NCBI GenBank assembly: GCA_963751395.1
Contig: CAVVUC010000002.1
Coordinates: 1,426,001-1,490,000 of the forward strand
From: CAVVUC01 sp963751395
Lineage (GTDB): Bacteria > Verrucomicrobiota > Verrucomicrobiia > Chthoniobacterales > Chthoniobacteraceae
Direction: 5' to 3'
DNA: 64,000 bases
The notes beneath the pieces are model-generated. The model was not told where the DNA came from, did not search any database, and was given only the letters and a program-made list of their open reading frames with translations. Below, one piece after another: positions 54,664-62,577 of this stretch; the stretch's first letter is position 1, and every line of letters begins with the position of its first letter. Both the position numbers and the translations under genes were made by a program.

Positions 54664-54760
54664 CGCGTGTCCACCAATTGCGGTTGCACGTTGGACGAAG
54701 ATCGGCTTCAGCTACAATCGCGTGCCGCAGTGCAATTTTTGGCACGAGTGAAAACTCCCG

Positions 54761-55117
54761 TTACAAGCTGCCCTGCCTGATGCGCAAAACACCGCGAGCC
54801 AGCACCGTAAACGCCCCGGTCATTTCCCCGCCATGCTCCCTCAGAGTGCGAGCCAGCGTCTCGCCCTTTGCGGTTGCTGCCAAACCTGCAAGTCGAATCA
54901 GGATGACAACGGCATGAACGAGCCTCTGCCGAAACACCAATTCTCCAAAATCCTTGTCTTCCGTTACCAGCAGCGCATTCCGCTCGTTTGCCAGCGCCAG
55001 CACGGTATCGTCCTCGATTCCGGGCTTCATCTCCGCCACGGCTATCACCTCGTGACCTTCCTCCCGCAGTCGCTCCACCACACTTTTATCGAGGTTCTCG
55101 TCTGCCAGCAGAATCAC
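54761..55117 (-). CDS. DUF5615 PIN-like protein (probable toxin)
   Basis: 118 residues. LLADENLDKSVVERLREEGHEV and LLVTEDKDFGELVF hold the acidic residues of the DUF5615/Mut7-C PIN-like fold. Such proteins are usually encoded next to a DUF433 protein and are treated as a toxin-antitoxin pair related to VapBC. It overlaps the upstream DUF433 gene by 4 bases and lies opposite to the yej genes. Confidence 0.78.
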   Translation of the reverse strand: MILLADENLDKSVVERLREEGHEVIAVAEMKPGIEDDTVLALANERNALLVTEDKDFGELVFRQRLVHAVVILIRLAGLAATAKGETLARTLREHGGEMTGAFTVLARGVLRIRQGSL

Positions 55118-55344
55118 GCTGCCTGCCCGGTGAGGGGATAGACCACATCCGCGCGCAACGCCCTTGCCCCGAACTCCACCGCCGCCAGCACTGCCTCGCG
55201 CGTGAGCCGTGGATGCTCGGCTACGATGTTCTCCACCGTCTCACCCGCCCCGAGCCGTTCGAGAATATTTTCGACTGTGATCCGTGTACCGGCAATGACC
55301 GGCTTGCCCATCATCACTCCGGGTTTGGATTCGATAAAGGTCAT
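55114..55344 (-). CDS. DUF433 antitoxin-like protein
   Basis: 76 residues from the ATG at 55344 (an upstream in-frame ATG at 55380 adds 12 residues). GKPVIAGTRITVENILERLGAGET and HPRLTREAVLAAVEFG are the DUF433 winged-helix signature. Partner of DUF5615. The pair lies on the minus strand between two plus-strand permease genes. Confidence 0.82.
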   Translation of the reverse strand: MTFIESKPGVMMGKPVIAGTRITVENILERLGAGETVENIVAEHPRLTREAVLAAVEFGARALRADVVYPLTGQAA

Positions 55345-55658
55345 GCGCTGGAATAAACCACGCGCGGCACATGGCGGCAAGCGCGTTAGCGCGTTGGACT
55401 AAGTCTTCAACGACGATCGCATGCTCAAACGCAACAGGGGCACGAGGAATGAGCCGGGATTTCATTTCGCGGGTTGGCCGGGCGCGTTCACAGGAGAACG
55501 CGTTTGCGACCGTGACTCCCGCCGCCCGCCACAAAGCAGAGCTTCACCGGGAAGTCTGCGTTGCGAAGACCCCAGCTTCGCAACGAAAGGGCTGGCGAGG
55601 CTTGGTTTCGCCTCCGCTTCCGCGCTTGGAAAAATGGAAAATCCGGTTAGTTTGCGGC

Positions 55659-56690
55659 GTGTTTTCGCCGCTGACCAGAAGCCGTCTGAAAAAATTCCGC
55701 TCGATCAAGCGGGCCTGGGTTTCGTTCTTGATCCTCACCACGCTGTTCGTACTCTCGCTCCTGAGCGAGCAGATCGCCAACGATCATCCGCTGCTGCTTC
55801 GCTACGACGGGCGGTTTTATTTTCCGACGCTCAAGTTCTATCCGAGCGACACGTTCGGCGGGCAGTATAAAACGGAGGCCAAATATCTCGTGCTCCGCGA
55901 GGACCCGCAGTTCAAAGCCAAAGGCGGCTGGATGCTGCTGCCGATCATTCCGCACGATCCGCTCCATCCGTATCTCGATCAGCCCGGCAACCCGCCGCAT
56001 GCGCCGTCGTGCCAGCACTGGCTTGGCACGGACAGTTCCGCGCGCGATGTGCTCGCGAGGCTCATTTACGGCTTTCGCATCTGCATGTTGTTCGCGCTTT
56101 CGCTCACCGCCATCGGCACGGTGCTGGGCATCATCATCGGAGGCGTCCAGGGCTACGTTGGCGGCAGGATGGATCTGACCGCGCAACGGCTCATCGAAAT
56201 CTGGTCCTCGCTGCCGTTCCTTTATGTCGTGATTTTGTTCGGCTCGATCTACGGGCAGAGCTTCGGGATTCTGTTGTTCGTCACCGCACTGTTCGAGTGG
56301 ATCGGGCTTTCGTATTACATGCGCGGAGAGTTTTTCAAATTGCGCGAGCAATCCTACGTTCTTGCCGCCAAGTCGCTCGGCGCGGGGCATGCGCGCATCC
56401 TGTTCCGGCAAATGCTCCCGAATGCGATGACGCCGGTGATCACGATCCTGCCCTTCAGCGTCGTCGCGGGCATCAGCACGCTGACGGCGCTCGACTTTCT
56501 CGGCTTCGGCCTGCCGCCGCCGACGCCGTCGTGGGGCGAGATGATCGGGCAGGGGCTGCAAAATCTCCAGGCGCCGTGGATTGCCACCTCGGCGGTCTGT
56601 GCGTTGTTCATCACGCTCATGCTGGCGACGTTCATCGGCGAAGGCGTGCGCGATGCGTTCGATCCCAAGTCACTGACCAAACTCCAATGA
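55659..56690 (+). CDS. yejE: Peptide ABC transporter permease, YejE-like
   Basis: 343 residues from a GTG at 55659. This start gives FSPLTRSRLKKFRSIKRAW followed by the first membrane helix, as in YejE; the frame is open for 96 more codons upstream but those run through the TA region and lack homology. RYDGRFYFPTLKFYPSDTFGG is YejE-specific, then HWLGTDSSARDVLARLIYG and the EAA loop LAAKSLGAGHARILFRQMLPN. Its stop overlaps the next gene's start (ATGA). The ATPase (YejF) does not follow and is not in the window. The 315 bases before the GTG hold no gene apart from a short hairpin GTTGCGAAG..CTTCGCAAC. Confidence 0.85.
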   Translation: MFSPLTRSRLKKFRSIKRAWVSFLILTTLFVLSLLSEQIANDHPLLLRYDGRFYFPTLKFYPSDTFGGQYKTEAKYLVLREDPQFKAKGGWMLLPIIPHDPLHPYLDQPGNPPHAPSCQHWLGTDSSARDVLARLIYGFRICMLFALSLTAIGTVLGIIIGGVQGYVGGRMDLTAQRLIEIWSSLPFLYVVILFGSIYGQSFGILLFVTALFEWIGLSYYMRGEFFKLREQSYVLAAKSLGAGHARILFRQMLPNAMTPVITILPFSVVAGISTLTALDFLGFGLPPPTPSWGEMIGQGLQNLQAPWIATSAVCALFITLMLATFIGEGVRDAFDPKSLTKLQ

Positions 56691-58492
56691 AAAATCTCCT
56701 CTTCCTGCTGCTCACGATTCCTGCGCTTTTCGCTTCGGCGTCTGATTTCAAAAAGCAATACGACGACCTGGCTGCCGACAAGACGCGCAGCGACACGGAG
56801 CGGCTGAAGCAGCTATTCGATCTCGAATGGGAGCGCGGGTTGCAGGAGTCGCCGGAGTTCGCGACTTCGATCGGCGATTCCCGTTTCGACGACCGATGGA
56901 GCGACGCGTCCGAGGCGGCGATCGAGCGGCGCAAGGCCGAAGCGCAATGGCCGCTTGCTGTTCTCAAGAGCATCGACCGCGCAAAGCTCTCGAAGGCCGC
57001 CCAGCTCAACTACGATCTCTACCGCCGCGACCTTGAACTCGGCATTGAAGGCAACCAATTCCCCGGTGAGTTTCTGGCGATTTCCCAGCTCGGCGGCGTG
57101 CAGCAAAGTGTGGCGCAACAGTTGACGCAGATGCCGAAGGATTCAGTCAAAGGCTACGAGAACATTCTTGCCCGACTGCGCGCCGCGCCCGTGGTGATCG
57201 GCCAGAACATCGACCTGCTCAAACGCGGTCTGGCCCAGGGCGTGACTCAGCCGCGAATCACCCTGCGCGACATCCCGCAGCAAGTCCTGAACGTCATTCC
57301 CGAAGACCCGCTCAAGAGCGCGCTGCTGCGGCCATTCACCGAGTTCCCGCCAACCATCCCCGCACCCGAGCAGGAGCGTCTTCGCGCCGAGGCAGTTGAG
57401 ATTTACAAGGCCCGGCTCGTGCCGGCCTATCGAAAGCTGCACGAGTTCATTGTAAAGCAATACATCCCCGGTGCGCGGGAAACGACCGGCTACAGCGAAC
57501 TTCCCAACGGCGCTGCTTGGTACGCGCTCAGCGTCCGCTCAAGTACAACGACGACGATGTCCCCGAAGAAGATCCACGAACTCGGTCTGCGCGAGGTGTG
57601 GCGCATTCGCAGCGAAATGGAGAAAGTCATGGCTGAAGCCAACTTCAAGGGGAGCCTCGATGAGTTCATGAGTTTTCTCCGCACCGATCCGCAGTTCTAC
57701 TACACGAAGCCGGACGACCTGCTCGCGGGCTACCGCGACATTTCCAAGCGTATTGATCCTGAGCTGCCGCACCTGTTCGGCAAGCTCCCGCGTCTGACTT
57801 ATGGCGTGAAAGCGATCCCCGACTACGCCGAGAAATCCGCGCCGACTGCTTACTACGAAGGCGGTTCGGAAAAAGCCGGACGCCCCGGCTGGTTCATGGC
57901 GAACACTTTCAAGCTGCCGGGCCGTCCCAAATGGCAGATGGAATGCCTTACCCTGCACGAAGCCGTCCCCGGTCATCACCTGCAAATCGCGCTCGCGCAG
58001 GAAATGGGCGAGGTGCCCGAGTTCCGCAAATACAGCGGCTACACGGCCTTCATCGAAGGCTGGGGACTTTATGCCGAGAGCCTCGGCGGCGAGCTTGGTC
58101 TTTACAAAGATGCGTATTCAAGATTCGGCGCGCTGACCTTCGAGATGTGGCGCGCAGTCCGGCTCGTGGTCGATACCGGCATCCATGCGTTCGGATGGAG
58201 CCGCGAAAAGGCGCTGCAATTCATGATCGAGAACACTGGCAAGGACGAGCATGACGCCACGGTCGAGATCGACCGCTACATCGTCTGGCCCGGCCAGGCG
58301 CTTGCCTATAAGATCGGCCAGCTAAAAATCCAGGAGCTTCGCGCCGAAGCCGCCCGGGAACTCGGCGGCGCGTTCGACATCCGCGCCTTTCACGACACCC
58401 TGCTGGCCAACGGCGCGCTGCCGCTCGACGTGCTCGAAGCGACGATGAAAGACTGGATCGCGGCGCAAAAAGCAAAGGTGAAGAAGGGGTGA
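56687..58492 (+). CDS. DUF885 family protein, putative secreted metallopeptidase
   Basis: 601 residues with a signal peptide (NLLFLLLTIPALFASAS). ECLTLHEAVPGHHLQIAL includes HEAxPGHH with His424, the conserved metal-site-like motif of DUF885; SGYTAFIEGWGLYAESLG and the C-terminal WPGQALAYKIGQLKI are also family features. The family is thought to contain zinc peptidases, but few members are characterised. It is translationally coupled to yejE, so it may trim peptides for that transporter. Confidence 0.85.
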   Translation: MKNLLFLLLTIPALFASASDFKKQYDDLAADKTRSDTERLKQLFDLEWERGLQESPEFATSIGDSRFDDRWSDASEAAIERRKAEAQWPLAVLKSIDRAKLSKAAQLNYDLYRRDLELGIEGNQFPGEFLAISQLGGVQQSVAQQLTQMPKDSVKGYENILARLRAAPVVIGQNIDLLKRGLAQGVTQPRITLRDIPQQVLNVIPEDPLKSALLRPFTEFPPTIPAPEQERLRAEAVEIYKARLVPAYRKLHEFIVKQYIPGARETTGYSELPNGAAWYALSVRSSTTTTMSPKKIHELGLREVWRIRSEMEKVMAEANFKGSLDEFMSFLRTDPQFYYTKPDDLLAGYRDISKRIDPELPHLFGKLPRLTYGVKAIPDYAEKSAPTAYYEGGSEKAGRPGWFMANTFKLPGRPKWQMECLTLHEAVPGHHLQIALAQEMGEVPEFRKYSGYTAFIEGWGLYAESLGGELGLYKDAYSRFGALTFEMWRAVRLVVDTGIHAFGWSREKALQFMIENTGKDEHDATVEIDRYIVWPGQALAYKIGQLKIQELRAEAARELGGAFDIRAFHDTLLANGALPLDVLEATMKDWIAAQKAKVKKG

Positions 58493-58542
58493 ATCGCGAA
58501 ACAGCGGGCTTCCCTCTCCCGTGCAGGCGATCCGCTTGAAGC

Positions 58543-58929
58543 GTGGTGATGCCGCGAGGCAAGCTGCCACTCGCGATGGGAGTGATGATTGTGAAATGTT
58601 TGCGCCTCTATGCCGGCTCCAAGGCTTTCAAAATCGCCCCGGCTTCCGTTCCTGGCGGGAGAATTGAGTATCGCGCCGGCAAGGTGAAGGGGCTTCCCAT
58701 CCCACCCGCCAGCGCCTCCGACAAAGCCAAACTCACGAAGCTCGCGGAACGTGCCGCCAAGGCAGCCACAGACGGCGACACTGCCGCAGTCGAGCGGATC
58801 GAACGCGACATCGACGAAATCATCTGTCGCCTTTTCGACCTGACCGCCGCCGAGATCAACCAGATCGAAACCGCGCTGGCCAACACCCGCGGACAAAGCT
58901 CCGACGATGACGACAGCGCCAACGAGTAG
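58543..58929 (+). pseudogene. Type IIG restriction-modification enzyme, C-terminal scrap 1
   Basis: About 128 codons whose core reads IEYRAGKVKGLPIPPASASDK...AAVERIERDIDEIICRLFDLTAAEINQIE. The 'KxxPIPxA...LExEIDxxVxxLYxLTxxEIxxIE' pattern is the C-terminal end of Eco57I-like fused methylase/endonucleases. The catalytic methylase and nuclease parts are missing. Confidence 0.6.
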
Positions 58930-58950
58930 CTTCACCGTGGACGGAGCGCG

Positions 58951-59037
58951 CTGGAGCGGGAGATCGACGCGGCGGTGCATGCCCTCTACGCCCTCACGCC
59001 AGAAGAAATTGCGCTCGTCGAAAGCACGGCCAAGTAA
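58951..59037 (+). pseudogene. Type IIG restriction-modification enzyme, C-terminal scrap 2
   Basis: Twenty-eight codons plus stop, in frame from CTG: LEREIDAAVHALYALTPEEI then ALVESTAK. This is the same C-terminal motif as in the preceding scrap but from a different gene, so the remains of two such enzymes lie side by side. Confidence 0.6.
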
Positions 59038-59074
59038 GACCGAGCGCCGTTCTTGCAGTCCAACGGCCTGCCCC

Positions 59075-59225
59075 ATGCCAGCCCAGGGCAACGCCCTGGG
59101 TCAGCGAACAAGAGGAGCAACAGCCCTCGTTGGGCGAAACAAAACGGCCGTCCGCAACTTGTGCCGCCCCTACAGGGCTCCGTCGTTTGGTGATGCGGAC
59201 CCAGGGCGTTGCCCTGGGCTGGCAT
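59075..59225. repeat. 151-bp element with perfect 28-bp inverted ends (REP-like)
   Basis: Left end ATGCCAGCCCAGGGCAACGC (59075-59102) and right end (59198-59225) are perfect reverse complements over 28 bases. Each end is itself a palindrome, CCCAGGGC-AAC-GCCCTGGG. The interior has GCCCCTACAGGGCTCC, a word also found beside the RAYT gene (CGGCCCTACAGGCCGG at about 63136). Probably a REP doublet moved by that transposase family. Confidence 0.85.
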
Positions 59226-59281
59226 GTCGCCGGGCCTTTGGCCCTCCATTTGTTTCCGTCCACCCGCCCAGCGAATCGGTG

Positions 59282-59483
59282 ATGGCGATGGGCACGCCGG
59301 CCACGTTGTCCGGCATCCGCAAGGTGAAGGAGGCGTTCGACAAGACCGGCGATCCGGTGGCGATGATCGCCATTCTCCGCAATGGACATCGCCCGCCAGT
59401 ATCTTCCCGGCCCGGCGCATAAGCTGGACAAGGATGCGCCACCCGCCCCGCGCGAGGTCATCCTTTCTTCCTGCCTTCCTTGA
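59282..59483 (+). pseudogene. Gene remnant of unknown family, frameshifted
   Basis: One frame reads MGTPATLSGIRKVKEAFDKT and GDPVAMIAILR; after a one-base shift near 59381 it goes on MDIARQYLPGPAHKLDKDAP to a TGA at 59481. The two parts read as one protein-like segment, but I do not recognise the family. It lies among restriction-modification scraps. Confidence 0.4.
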
Positions 59484-59523
59484 CGCCGTGAAAAGTAATG
59501 GTATGCACGATGGTATGCCAATC

Positions 59524-59781
59524 ATGACGCACCGCACGACATTCGCCTTGGACGAAACAACGGCCCTGCGCCTCAAACGGCTGGCCGCGCGCTGGCAGGT
59601 TTCGCAGGCAGAAGTCGTCCGCCGCTCCGTCGAACAGGCCGAGAAGGCCAGCCAGGCCGAAAAACCCGATCCCATCGCCATGCTCAAGGCATACCATGCA
59701 AAAGGAGGGCTCAACCCCGAGCGCGCTGAGAAGTGGATCGCTGAAATCCGCGAGGACCGAAAACGCTGGCGGGCTTCATGA
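59524..59781 (+). CDS. vapB: Ribbon-helix-helix antitoxin (VapB-like)
   Basis: 85 residues from the ATG at 59524. TTFALDETTALRLKRLAARWQVSQAEVVRRSVEQAE is a ribbon-helix-helix DNA-binding domain; the C-terminus (NPERAEKWIAEIREDRKRW) would wrap the toxin. Overlaps vapC by 4 bases. Confidence 0.82.
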   Translation: MTHRTTFALDETTALRLKRLAARWQVSQAEVVRRSVEQAEKASQAEKPDPIAMLKAYHAKGGLNPERAEKWIAEIREDRKRWRAS

Positions 59782-60149
59782 TCTGCCTGGACACCAATTA
59801 TCTCATCAGGGCGCTCATTCCGGAAACCTCCGAGGCCAGGAATGTTGAGCATTGGATTGCATCGGGCGAAACTCTCGTTCTGCCTGCGGTCGCATGGTAT
59901 GAATTCCTGTGCGGCAGCACCGAAGAGGAGGAATGTTTGGCCCTCGCCTTGGTGAACGGTGGACTCAGCCCGTTCGCCGAACCAGAGGCACGGATCGCGG
60001 CCGATGCTTTCAAGGCGGTTAAGACCCCATGCCACCTGCGCGTGGATGCCATGATCGCTGGCACCGCCATCGCCCTTGGAGCCAGTCTGGCCACCAATAA
60101 TCGGGCCGACTTCGAACCGTTCCTGCCCCACGGCCTCATCCTCCTCTGA
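59778..60149 (+). CDS. vapC: PIN-domain toxin (VapC-like)
   Basis: 123 residues. PIN acidic residues Asp5 (MICLDTNYLIR), Glu42 (AWYEFLCG), Asp90 (LRVDAMIAGTAI) and Asp111 (NNRADF) are all in place, so the RNase should be active. Coupled to vapB. The pair lies between fragments of type IIG restriction genes. Confidence 0.88.
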   Translation: MICLDTNYLIRALIPETSEARNVEHWIASGETLVLPAVAWYEFLCGSTEEEECLALALVNGGLSPFAEPEARIAADAFKAVKTPCHLRVDAMIAGTAIALGASLATNNRADFEPFLPHGLILL

Positions 60150-60154
60150 TTCCC

Positions 60155-60322
60155 ATGGACAAGACCACTGCTCAACGCATCGTCCGCGATACCTTCAAGG
60201 CGCCGTTCGAGCGGAAACGCTGCCGCGACTTCATCAACGAACTCTGCAACGGCATTGATGAATCCAAGGCGGTTCCCTCGATGGGCGTGCCTGACGCTTT
60301 CGCCCGAATAGCTCTCGGTTAA
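60155..60322 (+). pseudogene. Type IIG restriction-modification enzyme, N-terminal scrap
   Basis: 55 codons, MDKTTAQRIVRDTFKAPFER then RDFINELCNGIDESKAV, the N-terminal signature of fused Eco57I-type restriction-methylation enzymes. It stops after IALG. The next 255 bases up to the lectin gene hold nothing recognised. Confidence 0.65.
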
Positions 60323-60577
60323 CTCGCAGACCCACTCCGTGCAATGCAATTGCCACGGAACTCTTGCGCGCCCAAAGCCCCACTTCGGGCACGAGGGAAA
60401 ATTTCCAATCGAAAGTCTGGACAAACGCGAGGCTGCTCCCTAATCTTCAAGAAAGCTAAACGATTTATCAGCGACGGATGCTTTGCTTGATCTGGCCATT
60501 CCCACTGGGTAATTCAGCGTGGAATCTCCGAAATGCCGTTTGGAAAGCGGAGTCAAATTAGAATTGGAGAAAAATAT

Positions 60578-61273
60578 ATGAGCGCTACCTTGCACCCGAG
60601 CATCGTTACAATCGCAGACAACTTTTTCTGGCGCTTAGCTCGGACGGCAAGCGCATCAGCATCAATTGCATCCACACTGCTGGCCATAATCTTGCCTCTA
60701 TGTGCGGATGCGGGCGTTCTAACTGGGCCAGTTCTCAACGTCGGGAACGGTCACGAATATTACTTGCTGGCGGCGAATACGTGGACTGGGTCAGAGTTGG
60801 AAGCAATCTCGTTGGGTGGGCATCTGGCAACAGTGCGGAATCAGACAGAGAACGATTGGCTGCTTACCACGTTCGGTTCTGTCGCGCTCAACGCTGGTGG
60901 CGGTCTTTGGATAGGCTTTTATGACCCGGTGCAAAACGACGGTAGCGGCGTTCAACACGCGGCTAACTTTATATGGTCGAGTGGTGAGCCAATTACTTAC
61001 ACCAACTGGGGCCAAGGAGAGCCAAACAACAGCCCGTATCACGGCGGGGAAAGGTACGGAATGATCCTGGCTACTACTTATGAAGTGCTGTTACCGGGAG
61101 ATTGGAACGATCAAAACAACACCTCCTCTGGAAGCATTGATTATGGAATAGTCGAGGTCGTGCCTGAGCCTTCGACATGGGCAATGCTGACCGCAGGCAC
61201 AGGCTTCCTAGTATCTACTTGCATAAATATGGAGCGTAACAAAGATGGAAAGCATGCCCAAGCATGCGACTGA
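60578..61273 (+). pseudogene. C-type lectin-domain PEP-CTERM protein, 3' end broken by IS630
   Basis: From the ATG at 60578 (GGAGA 7 bases upstream) a signal segment (STLLAIILPLCADAG) precedes a C-type lectin-like domain: EYYLLAANTWTGSELEAISL, GGLWIGFYDP, TYTNWGQGEPNN, WNDQNN, YGIVE. The PEP-CTERM motif VPEPSTWAMLTAGTGFL is reached at 61208, and the IS begins at 61211, replacing the rest of the hydrophobic helix and the basic tail with IS-encoded residues to a stop at 61271. Sorting is therefore probably lost, though the lectin domain is intact. After IS removal the frame continues GMSGHKDK, which is not a typical tail either. Confidence 0.78.
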
Positions 61274-62328
61274 GATTACACTGAGCCGGGACGAGCGGCA
61301 GCAACTGCAAGCGACCCTGCACAAACCCAAAGGCCAAGCGCGCCATCTGCAACGCGCCCAAATCATCCTGCGCGCCGCCGAAGGAATGGCCTCAAAGGAG
61401 ATCGCCAGGCAATTACAAGTGGGGCCGGCGATGGTGAGCAAGTGGCGCACGCGCTTCGAGCGCGAGGGCTTGAGCGGCTTGCATGATGATCATCGTCCGG
61501 GACGCCCGCCCACGCTCGATGAGGATGAGTTTCGCGCCCGCCTGCTCGCGCAACTTGACCGGCCCGCGCCGGCCGGGCACGTCCGCTGGGATGGACGGTT
61601 GCTGGCCCGGGCGCTGGAGGTGAGCGCGGATCGGGTCTGGCGGGTGCTGCGCACCCTCGGGATCAGTCTCAAGCGGAGGCGCAGTTGGTGCGTTTCCACC
61701 GATCCGCAGTTTGCCCAGAAGGCCGCCAACGTGGTCGGCCTTTACCTTGCGGCACCGCAGAATGCGGTCGTCTTGAGTTTCGACGAGAAGCCCTGCATCC
61801 AGGCTCTGGAGCGCGCGCAGGGCTGGCTGAAAATGCCTGACGGCCGGGCGCTCACCGGCTTTGCCCATGAATACAAACGCCATGGAACGAGCACTCTTTT
61901 TGCCGCGCTCAATGTGGCCACCGGGCAAGTGCTCGGGGGCCATTTCAAACGCAAGCGACGGGTGGAGTTTTTGGCCTTCATGGACCGGCTGGTCGCCGCG
62001 CATCCGGGCAGGGAACTGCACGTCATCCTCGACAATCTGAGCACCCATCGCGTGGAGCAGGAGCCATGGCGCAAGGCGCATCCCAACGTGCATTTCCATT
62101 TCACGCCCACGCACGCCTCCTGGCTCAATCAGGTCGAGGTGTGGTTCAGCATCCTTACGGCCAAGGCGCTGCGCGGGGCGAGCTTTCGTTCGGTCAAGGA
62201 GTTGATCGCGCAGATCGACGCGTTCATCGCCGCCTACAATGAGGACGCCGCGCCCTTCGAGTGGACGAAGGTCAATTTCCGCGCGAAGAGCTTTGCAGGT
62301 AAATACTCGGACGTATGCAAGTAGATAC
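61211..62328. mobile_element. IS630-family insertion sequence, copy 2
   Basis: 1118 bp, near-identical to copy 1 and in opposite orientation. Inverted repeats GTATCTACTTGCATA at 61211-61225 and complement at 62314-62328; TA duplications at 61209-61210 and 62329-62330. It cuts the PEP-CTERM signal of the lectin gene. Confidence 0.93.
61245..62324 (+). CDS. IS630-family transposase, copy 2
   Basis: 359 residues, identical to copy 1 except Asn162 and Gly255. DDE residues Asp180, Asp263 and Glu298 are kept. Neither change touches a catalytic residue. Confidence 0.93.
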   Translation: MESMPKHATEITLSRDERQQLQATLHKPKGQARHLQRAQIILRAAEGMASKEIARQLQVGPAMVSKWRTRFEREGLSGLHDDHRPGRPPTLDEDEFRARLLAQLDRPAPAGHVRWDGRLLARALEVSADRVWRVLRTLGISLKRRRSWCVSTDPQFAQKAANVVGLYLAAPQNAVVLSFDEKPCIQALERAQGWLKMPDGRALTGFAHEYKRHGTSTLFAALNVATGQVLGGHFKRKRRVEFLAFMDRLVAAHPGRELHVILDNLSTHRVEQEPWRKAHPNVHFHFTPTHASWLNQVEVWFSILTAKALRGASFRSVKELIAQIDAFIAAYNEDAAPFEWTKVNFRAKSFAGKYSDVCK

Positions 62329-62352
62329 TAGGCATGAGCGGGCATAAAGATA

Positions 62353-62501
62353 AGTGCGCGGACTGCGGCGGCTCGACGCCGCTTTGTGGGGGAGCGGGCT
62401 TGCCCGCGTGGGCTGGGGTCGCGACGGCGAATAGGGGCCGGCATCCCCGCGCCACGGAGACAAGTCTCCACCGCCGCAAAGCGCGGCCAAGTCCGCGCAC
62501 T
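62353..62501. repeat. 149-bp inverted-repeat element
   Basis: AGTGCGCGGACT at 62353-62364 and its complement AGTCCGCGCACT at 62490-62501 bound a segment full of further palindromes (GCGGCGGCTCGACGCCGC, GCGGGCTTGCCCGC, GGAGACAAGTCTCC). No coding potential. Similar in size and plan to 5731-5884, 12083-12201 and 59075-59225. Confidence 0.65.
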
Positions 62502-62577
62502 CGAAGGCGCTGCGCGCGAAAGCAAACCCGCCGTCGTTGCAGCGCATGAGGGACGGAGCGAACGAACGGGGCCTTTT

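Noticed and set aside
55371..55658. 96-codon N-terminal extension of the YejE-like permease
   Set aside because: The extension runs over the TA-module border, has no family similarity, and the GTG at 55659 gives the normal YejE start.
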